In this document: positions 7,980 to 16,930 of the stretch, one piece after another | How positions within the stretch are numbered: position 1 is the stretch's first letter | Layout of the letters: the number at the start of each line of letters is the position of its first letter | Assembly: GCF_009650215.1 (NCBI RefSeq) | Contig: NZ_CP045851.1 | Span: 1,651,189 to 1,715,188, forward strand | DNA length: 64,000 nucleotides | From: Actinomarinicola tropica | Lineage (GTDB): Bacteria; Actinomycetota; Acidimicrobiia; Acidimicrobiales; SKKL01 | Reading direction: 5' to 3' | Notes under the pieces: model-generated | What the model saw: the letters and a program-made list of their open reading frames with translations, nothing else | Told to the model about the DNA's origin: nothing | Database searches by the model: none | Made by a program: the position numbers and the translations under genes

Positions 7980-8639
7980 TCAGCGGACCCGGGCGGCCTC
8001 GCGCTGGCGCTTCAGCTCGTCGCGCTGGGCGGCGAACACCACGCTGACCAGCCGGTCCCGCTCGGCCGGGGAGAGGGCGGTGAACCGCAGGCGCACCACC
8101 AGGGTGTCGCCCGAGGTGTGGGAGCCGAGCACCACGCCCAGGTGGTCGTGGGAGAACCGCTCCGACCGGAAACGCACCTGGACCACCTCGTCGATCGGGG
8201 GCACCGGGTCCTCGGCCGGCCACGCCAGCGCCACGCCGCCGGCGCTGAGGTCGATCGTGCGGCACATCGTCTGCTGGTCCTTCTCGACCCGCTCGACCGA
8301 CGCGACGAGGTCGATCGCCACCCGCACGTGCTCCCGCCGCTGGATGCGCTCCGCCCGTCCCGGCGAGGCGATCGTGACCCGCACCTTGCGGTGGTTGAGC
8401 GCCAGCGGGTCCGAGGCGGTGATGACCGAGTCGAAGGTGTGGACGCCCGAGGGCTCGACGTAGCTGACCCGCACCTTGGCGCCGACCCGGAGGTCGGAGT
8501 CGTCGTAGACCTCGAGCATGGCGTTGAGCCCGCTCTTCCCGATGTCGATCGTCTGGCCCGAGACGTTGGCGGGCCGACCGTCGACCTCGTGGAGGACGGT
8601 CTTCATGTCGGGTCGGAAGACGATCGTGGTCTCGGTCAT
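7980..8639 (-). CDS. PilZ domain protein, predicted c-di-GMP receptor
   Basis: A 219-residue protein with a YcgR-like beta-rich N-terminal domain (about 1-95) and a C-terminal PilZ domain (about 98-205). Both cyclic-di-GMP binding signatures are intact: RxxxR at Arg102-Arg106 (REHVR) and DxSxxG at Asp130, Ser132, Gly135 (DLSAGG). PilZ proteins change shape on binding the nucleotide and pass the signal to a partner. No flagellar or pilus genes adjoin it, so the output is unknown. A diguanylate cyclase at 57131 could supply the ligand. Confidence 0.9.
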   Translation of the reverse strand: MTETTIVFRPDMKTVLHEVDGRPANVSGQTIDIGKSGLNAMLEVYDDSDLRVGAKVRVSYVEPSGVHTFDSVITASDPLALNHRKVRVTIASPGRAERIQRREHVRVAIDLVASVERVEKDQQTMCRTIDLSAGGVALAWPAEDPVPPIDEVVQVRFRSERFSHDHLGVVLGSHTSGDTLVVRLRFTALSPAERDRLVSVVFAAQRDELKRQREAARVR

Positions 8640-8717
8640 GGCGCGTCCGTGCGGCAGGGAGGTCCCGGTACGCCCTCGGTCGGCCCGCTCGGTCCCGAGA
8701 TGAGGGGCCGCGCCGGA

Positions 8718-9950
8718 TCACGTCCGTTCGGCCTGTTCTGGGTCGTCGTGGGCCGGAGGGAGGGCGACGAGGAAGATCCCCGCACCGGCCACGCCGAGCG
8801 CCGCGACCACCCCCGAGGAGGCCCCGAGGCCCACGAGACCGATGGTGGCCGCGGCCACGAGCGGGCCACCGGCCTGGCCGACGTCGGACACCAGCCGCCA
8901 CACGCCGAGGAAGGACGCGCGTGCCCCCGGCGGCGCGTAGTCGGCGCCGAGCGTCATCACGATGCCGCTGCCGAGTCCGTTGCCGATGCCCATCAGCACC
9001 CCGGCGGCGGCCAGCGTGGCGACGGAGTCCGTGAACGGCACCCACGCGAAGCCGAGGGCCAGGAGCACCAGGCACGGGACGGCGACGGCGCGGCGCCCGA
9101 ACCGATCCGACGCCAGGCCCACCGGGTAGAAGAGCGTCATGTCGACGGCGGAGGAGAAGCTGAAGATGAGGCTGACCTGGGCCGCGTCGAGGCCGATGCG
9201 CTCGCCCCACAGGGGGACGATCGCGATCCGGGAGACGCGCAGGACGCCGAGGCACGCCGCGGCGACGCCGGCGGTGGCGAAGACGTGGCGATGCGACCGG
9301 ACGACCTGGGCCACCGGCAGGTGGGCGTGCGGGGGCACCGACGTGGCGTGGGGGTCGGGGACCGAGACGAGGACGAGCCAGCCGGCCACGGCGAGCACGA
9401 TGTGGACCAGGTACGCCCCGTCGAGCCCGCCGAGCGCGATCGCTCCGGCTCCGACGAGCGGACCGATGAAGTTGCCGATGCGCTGCACGCCCCCGAGCGT
9501 CGACAGCGCCCGCCCGCGCAGGTGCATGGGCATGACCTCGCTGACGTAGCTCAGCCGGGCGAGGAGCCACACGGCCCAGCCGCATCCCATGACGAACATG
9601 CAGGCGGCGAAGACGTAGGCGTTCGGGCTGAGGATGCAGCCGACGAGGGCGACCGCGAGGAGCGCCGTGGCCGCCGCCATCGCGCGGCGCTCGCCGATGC
9701 GTCCGACGAGCGATCCCGCGGGCACGTCGAACACCATGGTGCCGATGCCGCGCAGCGCCACCACGACCGTGGCCATCGCCGCCGTGGCCCCCAGATCGGT
9801 GGCGGTGAGCGCGACGACGGGGATCACGGCCCCCTGGCCCACGGCGAAGAGCAGGGCGGGGAGGTAGACGGTGACGACGAGGGAGCGCAGCGTCGGGTCG
9901 TCCGGGCGCGACGGAGCCCCGGCACCGTCGGGTGGCCGGGGCTCCGTCAC
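8718..9950 (-). CDS. MFS transporter
   Basis: A 410-residue, roughly 12-helix major facilitator protein. The loop between helices 2 and 3 is VGRIGERRAMA, a degenerate form of the MFS motif A, and a second copy in the other half reads ASDRFGRRAVAV. The substrate cannot be read from sequence; drug or metabolite efflux is typical. The GTG start at 9950 lies inside a strong hairpin that looks like the terminator of the HU gene 32 bases upstream. No better start exists before the first helix. Confidence 0.88.
   Translation of the reverse strand: MTEPRPPDGAGAPSRPDDPTLRSLVVTVYLPALLFAVGQGAVIPVVALTATDLGATAAMATVVVALRGIGTMVFDVPAGSLVGRIGERRAMAAATALLAVALVGCILSPNAYVFAACMFVMGCGWAVWLLARLSYVSEVMPMHLRGRALSTLGGVQRIGNFIGPLVGAGAIALGGLDGAYLVHIVLAVAGWLVLVSVPDPHATSVPPHAHLPVAQVVRSHRHVFATAGVAAACLGVLRVSRIAIVPLWGERIGLDAAQVSLIFSFSSAVDMTLFYPVGLASDRFGRRAVAVPCLVLLALGFAWVPFTDSVATLAAAGVLMGIGNGLGSGIVMTLGADYAPPGARASFLGVWRLVSDVGQAGGPLVAAATIGLVGLGASSGVVAALGVAGAGIFLVALPPAHDDPEQAERT
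9911..9947 (-). terminator. strong hairpin after the HU gene, overlapping the MFS start
   Basis: A 13-bp perfect stem (ACGGAGCCCCGGC and its complement), a single bulged base, then three more pairs around a 4-base loop. It begins about 34 bases after the HU stop codon. It also covers about codons 2-13 of the MFS gene, so it could limit read-through from the abundant HU mRNA or hide the MFS start. Confidence 0.6.
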
Positions 9951-9981
9951 GGACGAGCCGTGCGCGGTCGGTGGGGACCGC

Positions 9982-10275
9982 TTAGCGCTTCTTGGTCTTG
10001 CCGAGCAGCCACTCCTTCATCGGGGCGGAGGTGCTCAGCTTGATCGAGCGGGACTTGCCGATCTTCACGGCCTCGCCCGTCTGGGGGTTGCGGCCGGTGC
10101 GGGGGGCACGCTCGCTCATGCTGAAGGCACCGAAGCCCGGCCAGCTGACCTTCTCGCCCGCCTTGACCGACTCGGCGGTGTAGTCGAAGAAGGCGCCGAG
10201 CACCGACTCGGCCTGGGCCTTGGAGACGCCGGCACGGTCGGCGACGCTGGAGATGAGCTCTGACTTGGTGGCCAC
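9982..10275 (-). CDS. hup: HU family DNA-binding protein
   Basis: A 97-residue histone-like protein of normal HU size. It has the N-terminal helices (ATKSELISSVADRAGVSKAQAE), the VSWPGFGAFS core and the beta-arm signature GRNPQTGEAV that inserts into the DNA minor groove. It ends in a short basic GKTKKR tail rather than the long lysine-rich tail of mycobacterial HU. The GTG at 10275 follows a GGAGGGA ribosome site at good spacing. A longer in-frame reading to 10335 is not supported. Confidence 0.95.
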   Translation of the reverse strand: MATKSELISSVADRAGVSKAQAESVLGAFFDYTAESVKAGEKVSWPGFGAFSMSERAPRTGRNPQTGEAVKIGKSRSIKLSTSAPMKEWLLGKTKKR

Positions 10276-10381
10276 TGAGGGGTCCCTCCATTGGGATCGG
10301 TTGACAGGGGTCAGGCGCGTGAGTTTGTCAGGCATCGCGGCGCGCGCGGTGGACTCTCGGCGCGCGGAACCCCAACGGGCA

Positions 10382-12073
10382 TCAGGCCGAGAGCCGGTCG
10401 GCCACCCACCGGTCGACGAGGTCGGCGAGCACCGGCAGCGTGATGCCGCCCGAGCCGAGCACGACGTCGTGGAACGCCGGGAGGTCGAAGCGGTCGCCGA
10501 GGCGCTGCTCGGCGTCGCGGCGCAGCCGCACGATCTCGCGCTGGCCGGTCGTGTACGCGACGGCCTGGCCCGGGATGGCGACGTAGCGGTCGATCTCCGC
10601 CTCGAGCTCGTCCACGCCGACCGGCGCGTTGTCCCACAGGTAGTCCCGGGCCCGCTGGCGGCTCCAGCCGAGCGCGTGGAGGCCGGTGTCGACGACCAGC
10701 CGACCCGAGCGCCACGAGTCGCCGGCGAGCATGCCGAGCCGGGTGACGTCGTCGCTGTACAGGCCCATCTCGTCGGCCAGCCGCTCGGCGTAGAGGCCCC
10801 AGCCCTCGAGGTACGCCGTCGACCCGCCGTGGCGCCGGAACGCCGGCAGGCCCTCGAGCTCGCTGGCGATCGCCAGCTGGAGGTGGTGGCCGGGGATCGC
10901 CTCGTGGAAGGCGACGGACTCGGCCTCGACCCGGCTCTGGTCCGTGGCGTTGCGCCGGTTGATGAAGTAGGTGCCGGGTCGGGAACCGTCCTCGGTGGGC
11001 GGGAAGTAGTAGGCGCCGGGAGCGTCCTCGGCCAGGATCGGCGGCACCGGCTCCACGCGGCAGGCGGCCCGTGGCACGCGCCCGAACCAGGCGCCCATCA
11101 CCGCCGCGGCGCGGGCCACCGTCGCCTCGGCCAGCTCGACGATCTCGTCCTCGGAGCGGAACCGCAGGTCCCGGTCCTCGCGGATGCGCCGGTGGATCTC
11201 GGCCACGTCGTCGGTGCCGAGCGCGCTCTGGCCGATCGCGCGGTACTCGTCGGGGAGCAGGTGCTCGACGCGCTCGACGCCGATGGCGTGCAGCTCGTCG
11301 GGGGTGATCGCGATCGAGGTGTGCATCCGCACCAGCTCGGCGTAGATCTCCTCGCCGTCGTCGAGCCAGCACAGCCCGGCCCGGTCGTCGGGTCGCGCGA
11401 CGGGCAGGAGCTCGTCGGCGAGCACGGCGCGCAGCTGCTCGTAGGCGGGGCGGACGTGGCGGCGCACGACCTCCCGCAGCTCGTCGCGCCACCCGTCGTC
11501 GTCGGGTCCGCTGATGTTGGCGAACAGGTCGTCGTCGAGCGAGGACCCGAGGTAGCCGTCGACGCTGCTCAGCGACCGGGCCACGCACAGGCGCGCCGGC
11601 GTCCGGCCGCTCGCCACGCCGGCACGCCAGCGGTCCGCGACCGCCCCGAGCGCCGTGCCCATCTGGGCGAAGCGGGCGGTGAGTGCCCGGGCCTGCTCGA
11701 CGCTCTCGGCCGCCAGCTGCGGGGCGCTCATCAGGTAGAGGAGGTGGGGCCCGTCCATCTGGTCGCTGCTCAGCTCGCTGAGGCGGAGGTCGATCTGGCG
11801 GATCCGGTCGTCGAGCTCGGTGCGGAGCAGGCTGGCGGTGACGACGTCCTCGGCGGTGAGCACCGAGCCGTCGATGCCGGCGAGACGTCGTCGCAGACCG
11901 TCGAGCCCGTCTCGCACCGCCTGCTCGCCCGCCTCGGAGTGGTCCTCGATGCGGTCGTCGAAGCGGTGGTCGCCGAGGATCGTCGCCGACGTCGGCTGGG
12001 TCGCCATCGTCAGGTCCCAGTACTCGGCGGCGATGCGGTCGAGCTCGGCGCTCGGGTGCGGCGTGTCGGTCAC
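10382..12073 (-). CDS. DUF885 family protein, predicted metalloprotease-like
   Basis: A 563-residue protein of the DUF885 family. Near the C-terminal third it carries FHEAIPGHHLQLA, the HExxPGHH motif that is the likely metal-binding site. The family has carboxypeptidase-like relatives but few characterised members. No signal peptide is visible. The GTG start at 12073 follows AGGAG at 5-base spacing; the open frame extends far upstream but only as antisense of the next gene. It diverges from the acetyltransferase gene across about 70 bases. Confidence 0.88.
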   Translation of the reverse strand: MTDTPHPSAELDRIAAEYWDLTMATQPTSATILGDHRFDDRIEDHSEAGEQAVRDGLDGLRRRLAGIDGSVLTAEDVVTASLLRTELDDRIRQIDLRLSELSSDQMDGPHLLYLMSAPQLAAESVEQARALTARFAQMGTALGAVADRWRAGVASGRTPARLCVARSLSSVDGYLGSSLDDDLFANISGPDDDGWRDELREVVRRHVRPAYEQLRAVLADELLPVARPDDRAGLCWLDDGEEIYAELVRMHTSIAITPDELHAIGVERVEHLLPDEYRAIGQSALGTDDVAEIHRRIREDRDLRFRSEDEIVELAEATVARAAAVMGAWFGRVPRAACRVEPVPPILAEDAPGAYYFPPTEDGSRPGTYFINRRNATDQSRVEAESVAFHEAIPGHHLQLAIASELEGLPAFRRHGGSTAYLEGWGLYAERLADEMGLYSDDVTRLGMLAGDSWRSGRLVVDTGLHALGWSRQRARDYLWDNAPVGVDELEAEIDRYVAIPGQAVAYTTGQREIVRLRRDAEQRLGDRFDLPAFHDVVLGSGGITLPVLADLVDRWVADRLSA

Positions 12074-12142
12074 GGGTGCTCCTCGGCTGGCGGCGATCGG
12101 GTGCGTCGAGCGTAGGGCCCGCCCGGGGTTAGCCTCCGGGAG

Positions 12143-14839
12143 ATGGCCTCCGCCGACGACCCCACGGTGGTCCCGCCCGACGGCTACCCGCGGCAGTGGG
12201 AGGCCGACGTGCTCCTCGCCGACGGCGCCACCGTGCACGTGCGGCCGATCCGGCCCGACGACGCCGACCGGCTGGTGGCGTTCCACAACCGCCAGTCGCC
12301 GGAGAGCATCTACCTGCGCTTCTTCTCCGCCCGCCCCCGGTTGTCGCCGCGCGAGGTCGAGCGGTTCACCCACATCGACTACGTCGACCGCATGGCGTTC
12401 GTCGCGGTCCTGGGCGACGAGATGATCGGCGTGGCCCGCTACGACCGCGAGCCCGAGACGCCCCGGGCCGAGGTCGCGTTCATCACCGACGACCACCACC
12501 ACGGCCGCGGCTTGGCGACGCTCCTCCTCGAGTACCTCGCGGCGGTGGCCCGGGAGCACGGCATCACGACGTTCACGGCGACGACGCTGCCCCAGAACCG
12601 CAAGATGCTCGGCGTGTTCAAGCAGGCGGGGTTCACGGTCTCCACCCGCTTCAGCGAAGGCGTCATCGAGGTCCTGCTCGGCATCGAGGAGAGCCGCGAG
12701 GCCCTGGCCGCCATCGAGGACCGCGAGCGACGCGCCGAGGCCCGGTCGATCCTGCGGCTGCTGTCGCCCCGCTCGGTCGCCGTCATCGGTGCCGGTCGCC
12801 AGCGTGGCGGGCTCGGCCACGAGGCGTTCCGGAACGTCCTGGCCGGGGGCTTCAACGGACCCGCGTACCCCGTCAACGCCTCGGCGCCCTACGTGCTCAG
12901 CGTGCGTACCTACCCGACGATCCTCGACATCCCCGACGAGGTCGACCTCGCCGTCGTCGCCGTGCCCGGGCCGGAGGTGCTGGCCGTCGTCGAGCAGTGC
13001 GCGGAGAAGGGCGTGAAGGGTCTGGTCGTCATCTCCGCCGGCTTCGCCGAGACCGGGCCCGAGGGCGCGGAGCTCCAGCGGCGGGTCGTCGAGGTGGCGC
13101 GGGGGAACGGCATGCGCCTCGTCGGGCCGAACTGCATGGGGGTGGTCAACACCGCGCCCCTCGTGTCGCTGCGCGCCACGTTCGCCCCCATCACGCCGAC
13201 GCCGGGCGGCCTGGCGTTCCTGTCGCAGTCCGGCACCCTCGGCACCGCCATCGTCGAGAACATGCACGAGCTGGGCCTCGGCCTGTCGAGCTTCCTCTCG
13301 CTCGGCAACAAGGCCGACGTCTCGCTGAACGACCTCCTCCAGTTCTGGGAGCAGGACGAGCGCACCGACGCGGTGCTGCTGTACCTCGAGTCGTTCGGCA
13401 ACCTGAGGAAGTTCACCCGCATCGCCCGCCGCGTGGGGCGCTCCAAGCCGATCGTCAGCGTCACGAGCACCGGCGCCCGCCTCGACACCGCCGGCGAGCT
13501 CGACCTGCCGCCCGACGCCACGCTCGACGCGCTGCTCCGCCAGTCCGGCGTCATCCGCGTCTCGACGCTCACCGCGCTGTTCGACGTCACCCGGGTGCTG
13601 CTCAGCCAGCCGCTGCCGCGCGGCCCGCGCGTCGCGATCGTGTCGAACTCGAGCGGCCCGGCCCGCCTGGCGGTCGACGCCTGCCGCGGTGCGGGGCTCC
13701 AGCCCGCCGTGCTCCAGGAGGAGACGCGCCAGGCGATCCAGGCGGCGGTCCCGATCGCGACCCATGTCGCCAACCCGCTCGACCTCACCCACGCCGCCGG
13801 CCCGAGCCACTACGAGTCGACGCTGCGACGGGTGCTCGCCGACCCGGGGGTGGACTCGGTCATCGCGATCTTCGCCCCGCCGCTGCTCGCCCGCACCGAC
13901 CAGGTCGCGATGTCGATCGCCGCCGCGGCGGACGGGGCCGACAAGCCGGTCCTGGCCGTCGTGCTCGGCGCCGACGCCCGACGTGGGGGAGTGGCCGCGG
14001 ACCTGCCCGTGCCGCTCTACGGGTTCCCCGAGGAGGCGGCCCGCGCCCTCGGCCGGGTGGCCCAGTACCGCTCGTGGCTCATCGAGCAGGAGGGTCGCAT
14101 CCCCGAGATCGAGGACGCCGATCCCGAGCTCGCGCACGAGATCGTCGCCCGTGAGCTCGCCACCGAGGCCACGACGGTCCTCGACCACGAGACCGCGATG
14201 CAGCTCGTCGCCACCTACGGGATCCGCCTCATCCCGACCCACCTCGTCGACGACGAGGACGCCGCGGTGGCCGCCGCGCACCAGATCGGCCTGCCGGTCG
14301 TGCTGAAGGCCACCGGTCTCGAGCGCCTCAGCAAGACCGAGACGGGCGGCCTCGCGGTCGACCTCCACCGCGACGACGAGGTGCGCCAGTCCTACGAGCG
14401 GATGGTCGACCACCTCGGCGACGCCATGCGCCCGGCCGTGGTACAGCCCATGGTGCCCACCGGGCTCGACGTCGCCATCCGGCTGGTGCAGAACGCCGCG
14501 GTCGGATCGGTGATCTCGATCGGTGTGGGCGGGGTCGTCGTCGACCAGGTCGGGTTCGACTCGCTGCGGTTCCTCCCGCTCACCGACGTCGACGCGGCCA
14601 CGCTCATCGACTCGTCGCGCATCGGGGCGCTCCTGCCCGACGGGTCTCCGGAGCGTGCCCACCTGTGCGAGCTGCTGCTGCGGATCTCCGCGCTGGCCGA
14701 AGCCGTGCCGGAGGTCGCCGACCTGCGGCTCAACCCGGTGATCGTCTCCGCGTCGGGGGCCGCCGTCACCGAGGTGCGCGTGCGGATCGCCCGGTGGACG
14801 GCCGACGAGCACGCCGTCCGTCGCATCGAGGAGGACTGA
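12143..14839 (+). CDS. Pat-type GNAT / ADP-forming acyl-CoA synthetase fusion (protein lysine acetyltransferase)
   Basis: An 898-residue multidomain protein. Order: GNAT acetyltransferase (about 20-180, with DDHHHGRGLATLLLEYLA as the acetyl-CoA loop), CoA-binding Rossmann domain (about 208-310, SVAVIGAGRQRGGLG), succinyl-CoA-synthetase-like domains (about 310-500, LSQSGTLGTA) and an ATP-grasp domain (about 660-880). Enzymes of this plan acetylate lysines, notably on acyl-CoA synthetases. GNAT at the N-terminus is the actinobacterial arrangement, the reverse of enterobacterial Pat. Whether the synthetase part is catalytically active is not clear from sequence. Confidence 0.9.
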   Translation: MASADDPTVVPPDGYPRQWEADVLLADGATVHVRPIRPDDADRLVAFHNRQSPESIYLRFFSARPRLSPREVERFTHIDYVDRMAFVAVLGDEMIGVARYDREPETPRAEVAFITDDHHHGRGLATLLLEYLAAVAREHGITTFTATTLPQNRKMLGVFKQAGFTVSTRFSEGVIEVLLGIEESREALAAIEDRERRAEARSILRLLSPRSVAVIGAGRQRGGLGHEAFRNVLAGGFNGPAYPVNASAPYVLSVRTYPTILDIPDEVDLAVVAVPGPEVLAVVEQCAEKGVKGLVVISAGFAETGPEGAELQRRVVEVARGNGMRLVGPNCMGVVNTAPLVSLRATFAPITPTPGGLAFLSQSGTLGTAIVENMHELGLGLSSFLSLGNKADVSLNDLLQFWEQDERTDAVLLYLESFGNLRKFTRIARRVGRSKPIVSVTSTGARLDTAGELDLPPDATLDALLRQSGVIRVSTLTALFDVTRVLLSQPLPRGPRVAIVSNSSGPARLAVDACRGAGLQPAVLQEETRQAIQAAVPIATHVANPLDLTHAAGPSHYESTLRRVLADPGVDSVIAIFAPPLLARTDQVAMSIAAAADGADKPVLAVVLGADARRGGVAADLPVPLYGFPEEAARALGRVAQYRSWLIEQEGRIPEIEDADPELAHEIVARELATEATTVLDHETAMQLVATYGIRLIPTHLVDDEDAAVAAAHQIGLPVVLKATGLERLSKTETGGLAVDLHRDDEVRQSYERMVDHLGDAMRPAVVQPMVPTGLDVAIRLVQNAAVGSVISIGVGGVVVDQVGFDSLRFLPLTDVDAATLIDSSRIGALLPDGSPERAHLCELLLRISALAEAVPEVADLRLNPVIVSASGAAVTEVRVRIARWTADEHAVRRIEED

Positions 14840-14854
14840 CCGCCCGTCGGTCGG

Positions 14855-16000
14855 TCAGTCGCGTGGCGGGCGCGGCTCGCGGGGCAGCCCGAGGACCCGC
14901 TCGCCGAGGATGTTCCGGAGGATCTGCGTGGTGCCGCCCATGATCGTGTAGCCGGGCGCGTAGCAGACGGCCCGTGCTGCCCGGCCCGCCAGCGCGGGCG
15001 TCGACTCGTCGGCCCAGAGCGTCGCGTGCGGGCCGAGCACCCGGGTGGCGAAGTCGGCGATCCGCTGCTCGAGCTCGGTGCAGAACGTCTTGGTGGCGGC
15101 GGAGAACCCGGCGGGCGCCTGCCCGAGCACCTCGCGCAGCACCATCAGGCGTCCGATCCGGTACCCGGTCTCGAGCGCCGCGACCTCCTGGCGGACCATC
15201 GGGTCGTCCCGGTCGGCCAGCGGCCGCACGTCGAGGTAGAGCGCCCGGTTGCTGACGAGCCGGTCGATGCCACCGCGCTCGTGCTCCATCTGGCGCATGA
15301 CCTGGCGGAAGCTGCCGTTCTCGGTGCCGACCAGGTGGGACGCGGGGACGCGCACGCCGTCGAAGCGCACCTCGCAGAAGTGCTCGTTGCCGACGGCATC
15401 GCGGACGGGCAGGACCTCGACGCCAGGCGAGCGCACGTCGACGACGAGCTCGGACAGACCCTGGTGCGGCGGTGCGTCGGGGTCGGTGCGGCAGATCAGG
15501 TAGCACCAGTCGGCGTCGGCGGCTCCACTGGTCCAGATCTTCTGGCCGTCGACCACCCAGTGGTCGCCGTCGCGCACCGCCCGGGTGCGCAGCGACGCCA
15601 CGTCGGAGCCGGCGTCGGGCTCGCTCATCCCGATGCACCACAGGGAGCGGCCGGCGACGATGTCGGGGAGCCACCGCTGCTGCTGGTCGGGAGTGCCGTA
15701 CTCGAGCAGCGTCGGCCCGATCTGGCGGTCGGCGAACCACGAGCTGGCGATGGGGGCCCCCACCGAGATCAGCGCCTCGAACACGACGAACCGCTCGAGC
15801 GGCGAGCGCCCGCCGCCGCCGACCTCGGTGGGCCACGTCATGCCCAGCCACCCGCGCCGCCCGAGCTCCGCGGCGAAGGCCACGTCGTTGCCGACGAGCC
15901 ACGAGTCCTCCCGGATGCCGTCGGACCGGGCCCACGAGGCGCCGAGGGCGGCGGCCTCGGACGCGAGCGCGTCGAGCGCGGGGTCGAGTGCGAAGTCCAC
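14855..16000 (-). CDS. acyl-CoA dehydrogenase family protein
   Basis: A 381-residue FAD-dependent acyl-CoA dehydrogenase of normal length. Landmarks: WCIGMSEPDAGSDVASLRT (FAD and substrate binding), VVDGQKIWTSGA, and the C-terminal YTIMGGTTQILRNILGERVLG. The position that holds the catalytic glutamate in short- and medium-chain enzymes (YEGT) reads MGGT, so the base must sit elsewhere, as in other sub-families. The GTG at 16000 is chosen because homology begins there. The gene converges with the acetyltransferase gene and follows a DUF971 gene by 5 bases. Confidence 0.9.
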   Translation of the reverse strand: MDFALDPALDALASEAAALGASWARSDGIREDSWLVGNDVAFAAELGRRGWLGMTWPTEVGGGGRSPLERFVVFEALISVGAPIASSWFADRQIGPTLLEYGTPDQQQRWLPDIVAGRSLWCIGMSEPDAGSDVASLRTRAVRDGDHWVVDGQKIWTSGAADADWCYLICRTDPDAPPHQGLSELVVDVRSPGVEVLPVRDAVGNEHFCEVRFDGVRVPASHLVGTENGSFRQVMRQMEHERGGIDRLVSNRALYLDVRPLADRDDPMVRQEVAALETGYRIGRLMVLREVLGQAPAGFSAATKTFCTELEQRIADFATRVLGPHATLWADESTPALAGRAARAVCYAPGYTIMGGTTQILRNILGERVLGLPREPRPPRD

Positions 16001-16005
16001 AGCGG

Positions 16006-16368
16006 TCAGTCTGCTGCGGGGCCGCCGAGGCCGGAGTCCGGCGGGTACTGCGCGGCGCCCTTCTCGCACCAGTCGCGCAGCGCGTCCCACGGGTAGATGC
16101 CCGTCGCGTGGCCATCGTTCCAGGCGATCGACAGGCCCCACGCGCCGACGAACTGCGCATCGGCGATCGACAGCGGCAGCGGCGAGCGCGGCGTCGGCCA
16201 CGGCTGCTCGCCCTTGTCGCGCGCGGCACGGCAGCCGGCGCAGGGACAGGCGAGGCGCAGCTCGAGCAGCTCGAACGTGCAGCGGTGCCCGTCGACGAAC
16301 TCGACGGTGACACCCCGCTCGCGCTCGATGGTGACGTCGGCGACCTCGGTGCGCTCCACGCTCCGCAT
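16006..16368 (-). CDS. DUF971 domain-containing protein
   Basis: A 120-residue protein of the DUF971 family (the gamma-butyrobetaine hydroxylase N-terminal-like fold). The core is the cysteine-rich LACPCAGCRAARD followed by GAWGLSIAWNDGHATGIYPWDALRDW, the family's strongest signature. Stand-alone members are linked to iron-sulfur or metal handling in some bacteria, but the role is not settled. It lies 5 bases before the acyl-CoA dehydrogenase gene and is probably co-transcribed with it. Confidence 0.88.
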   Translation of the reverse strand: MRSVERTEVADVTIERERGVTVEFVDGHRCTFELLELRLACPCAGCRAARDKGEQPWPTPRSPLPLSIADAQFVGAWGLSIAWNDGHATGIYPWDALRDWCEKGAAQYPPDSGLGGPAAD

Positions 16369-16419
16369 CCTGCCACGGGCACAGCGCAGGCCAGGAACCG
16401 CCGCGTTAGCGTCGCGCAC

Positions 16420-16905
16420 GTGGAGATCCGTCCCGTCCGCCCCGAGGAGCACACCGAGCTCGCCGACCTCACGGTCGCCGCGTACCGCCACAGCGGGTAC
16501 GACGAGGACGGGTACGAGGAGGAGCTGCGGGACGTCGCCGGCCGGGCGTCGGGCGCCGAGGTGCTCGTCCTCGTCGACGACGACGGCCGCATCGTCGGCG
16601 GGGTCACCTTCGTCCCGGACCACGCCAGCCCCTACGCGGAGTTCGACGCCGAGCACGCGTGCGGCATCCGGATGCTGGCCGTGCACCCCGACGCCCAGGG
16701 CCAGGGCGTGGGTGAGGCGCTGGCCACCGAGTGCATCGGCCGGGCGCGCCGGCTCGGCCGCCACGAGGTGATCCTCCACAGCGCCCGCACGATGCGCGCG
16801 GCGCAGCACATCTACGAGCGGCTCGGCTTCGAGCGGGACCCCAACCTCGACTGGTGGCCGAACCCCACCGTCGAGCTGCTCGGGTTCCGGTTGCACCTGT
16901 CCTGA
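16420..16905 (+). CDS. GNAT family N-acetyltransferase
   Basis: A 161-residue single-domain acetyltransferase. The acetyl-CoA pyrophosphate loop HPDAQGQGVGEALATECI and the later AAQHIYERLGFERD are typical GNAT motifs. The substrate is unknown. The GTG at 16420 starts the protein at IRPVRPEE, the usual GNAT beta-1 strand. It is divergent from the DUF971 gene and converges on citrate synthase, from which it is separated by a palindromic terminator. Confidence 0.88.
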   Translation: MEIRPVRPEEHTELADLTVAAYRHSGYDEDGYEEELRDVAGRASGAEVLVLVDDDGRIVGGVTFVPDHASPYAEFDAEHACGIRMLAVHPDAQGQGVGEALATECIGRARRLGRHEVILHSARTMRAAQHIYERLGFERDPNLDWWPNPTVELLGFRLHLS

Positions 16906-16921
16906 CCGGCCGCGCGGCCGG
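16906..16921. terminator. GC palindrome between convergent genes
   Basis: A perfect 16-base palindrome, CCGGCCGCGCGGCCGG, directly after the GNAT stop and 10 bases before the end of citrate synthase. It can form a hairpin in either transcript, so it may serve both genes. There is no T-tract. Confidence 0.5.
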
Positions 16922-16930
16922 GACGGGTGG

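Noticed and set aside
7521-10043. An 840-codon plus-strand frame across PilZ and MFS genes
   Set aside because: Covers two well-supported minus-strand genes and reads as low-complexity sequence.
12074-14812. Upstream extension of the DUF885 frame
   Set aside because: Open but antisense to the acetyltransferase gene; homology begins at the GTG at 12073.
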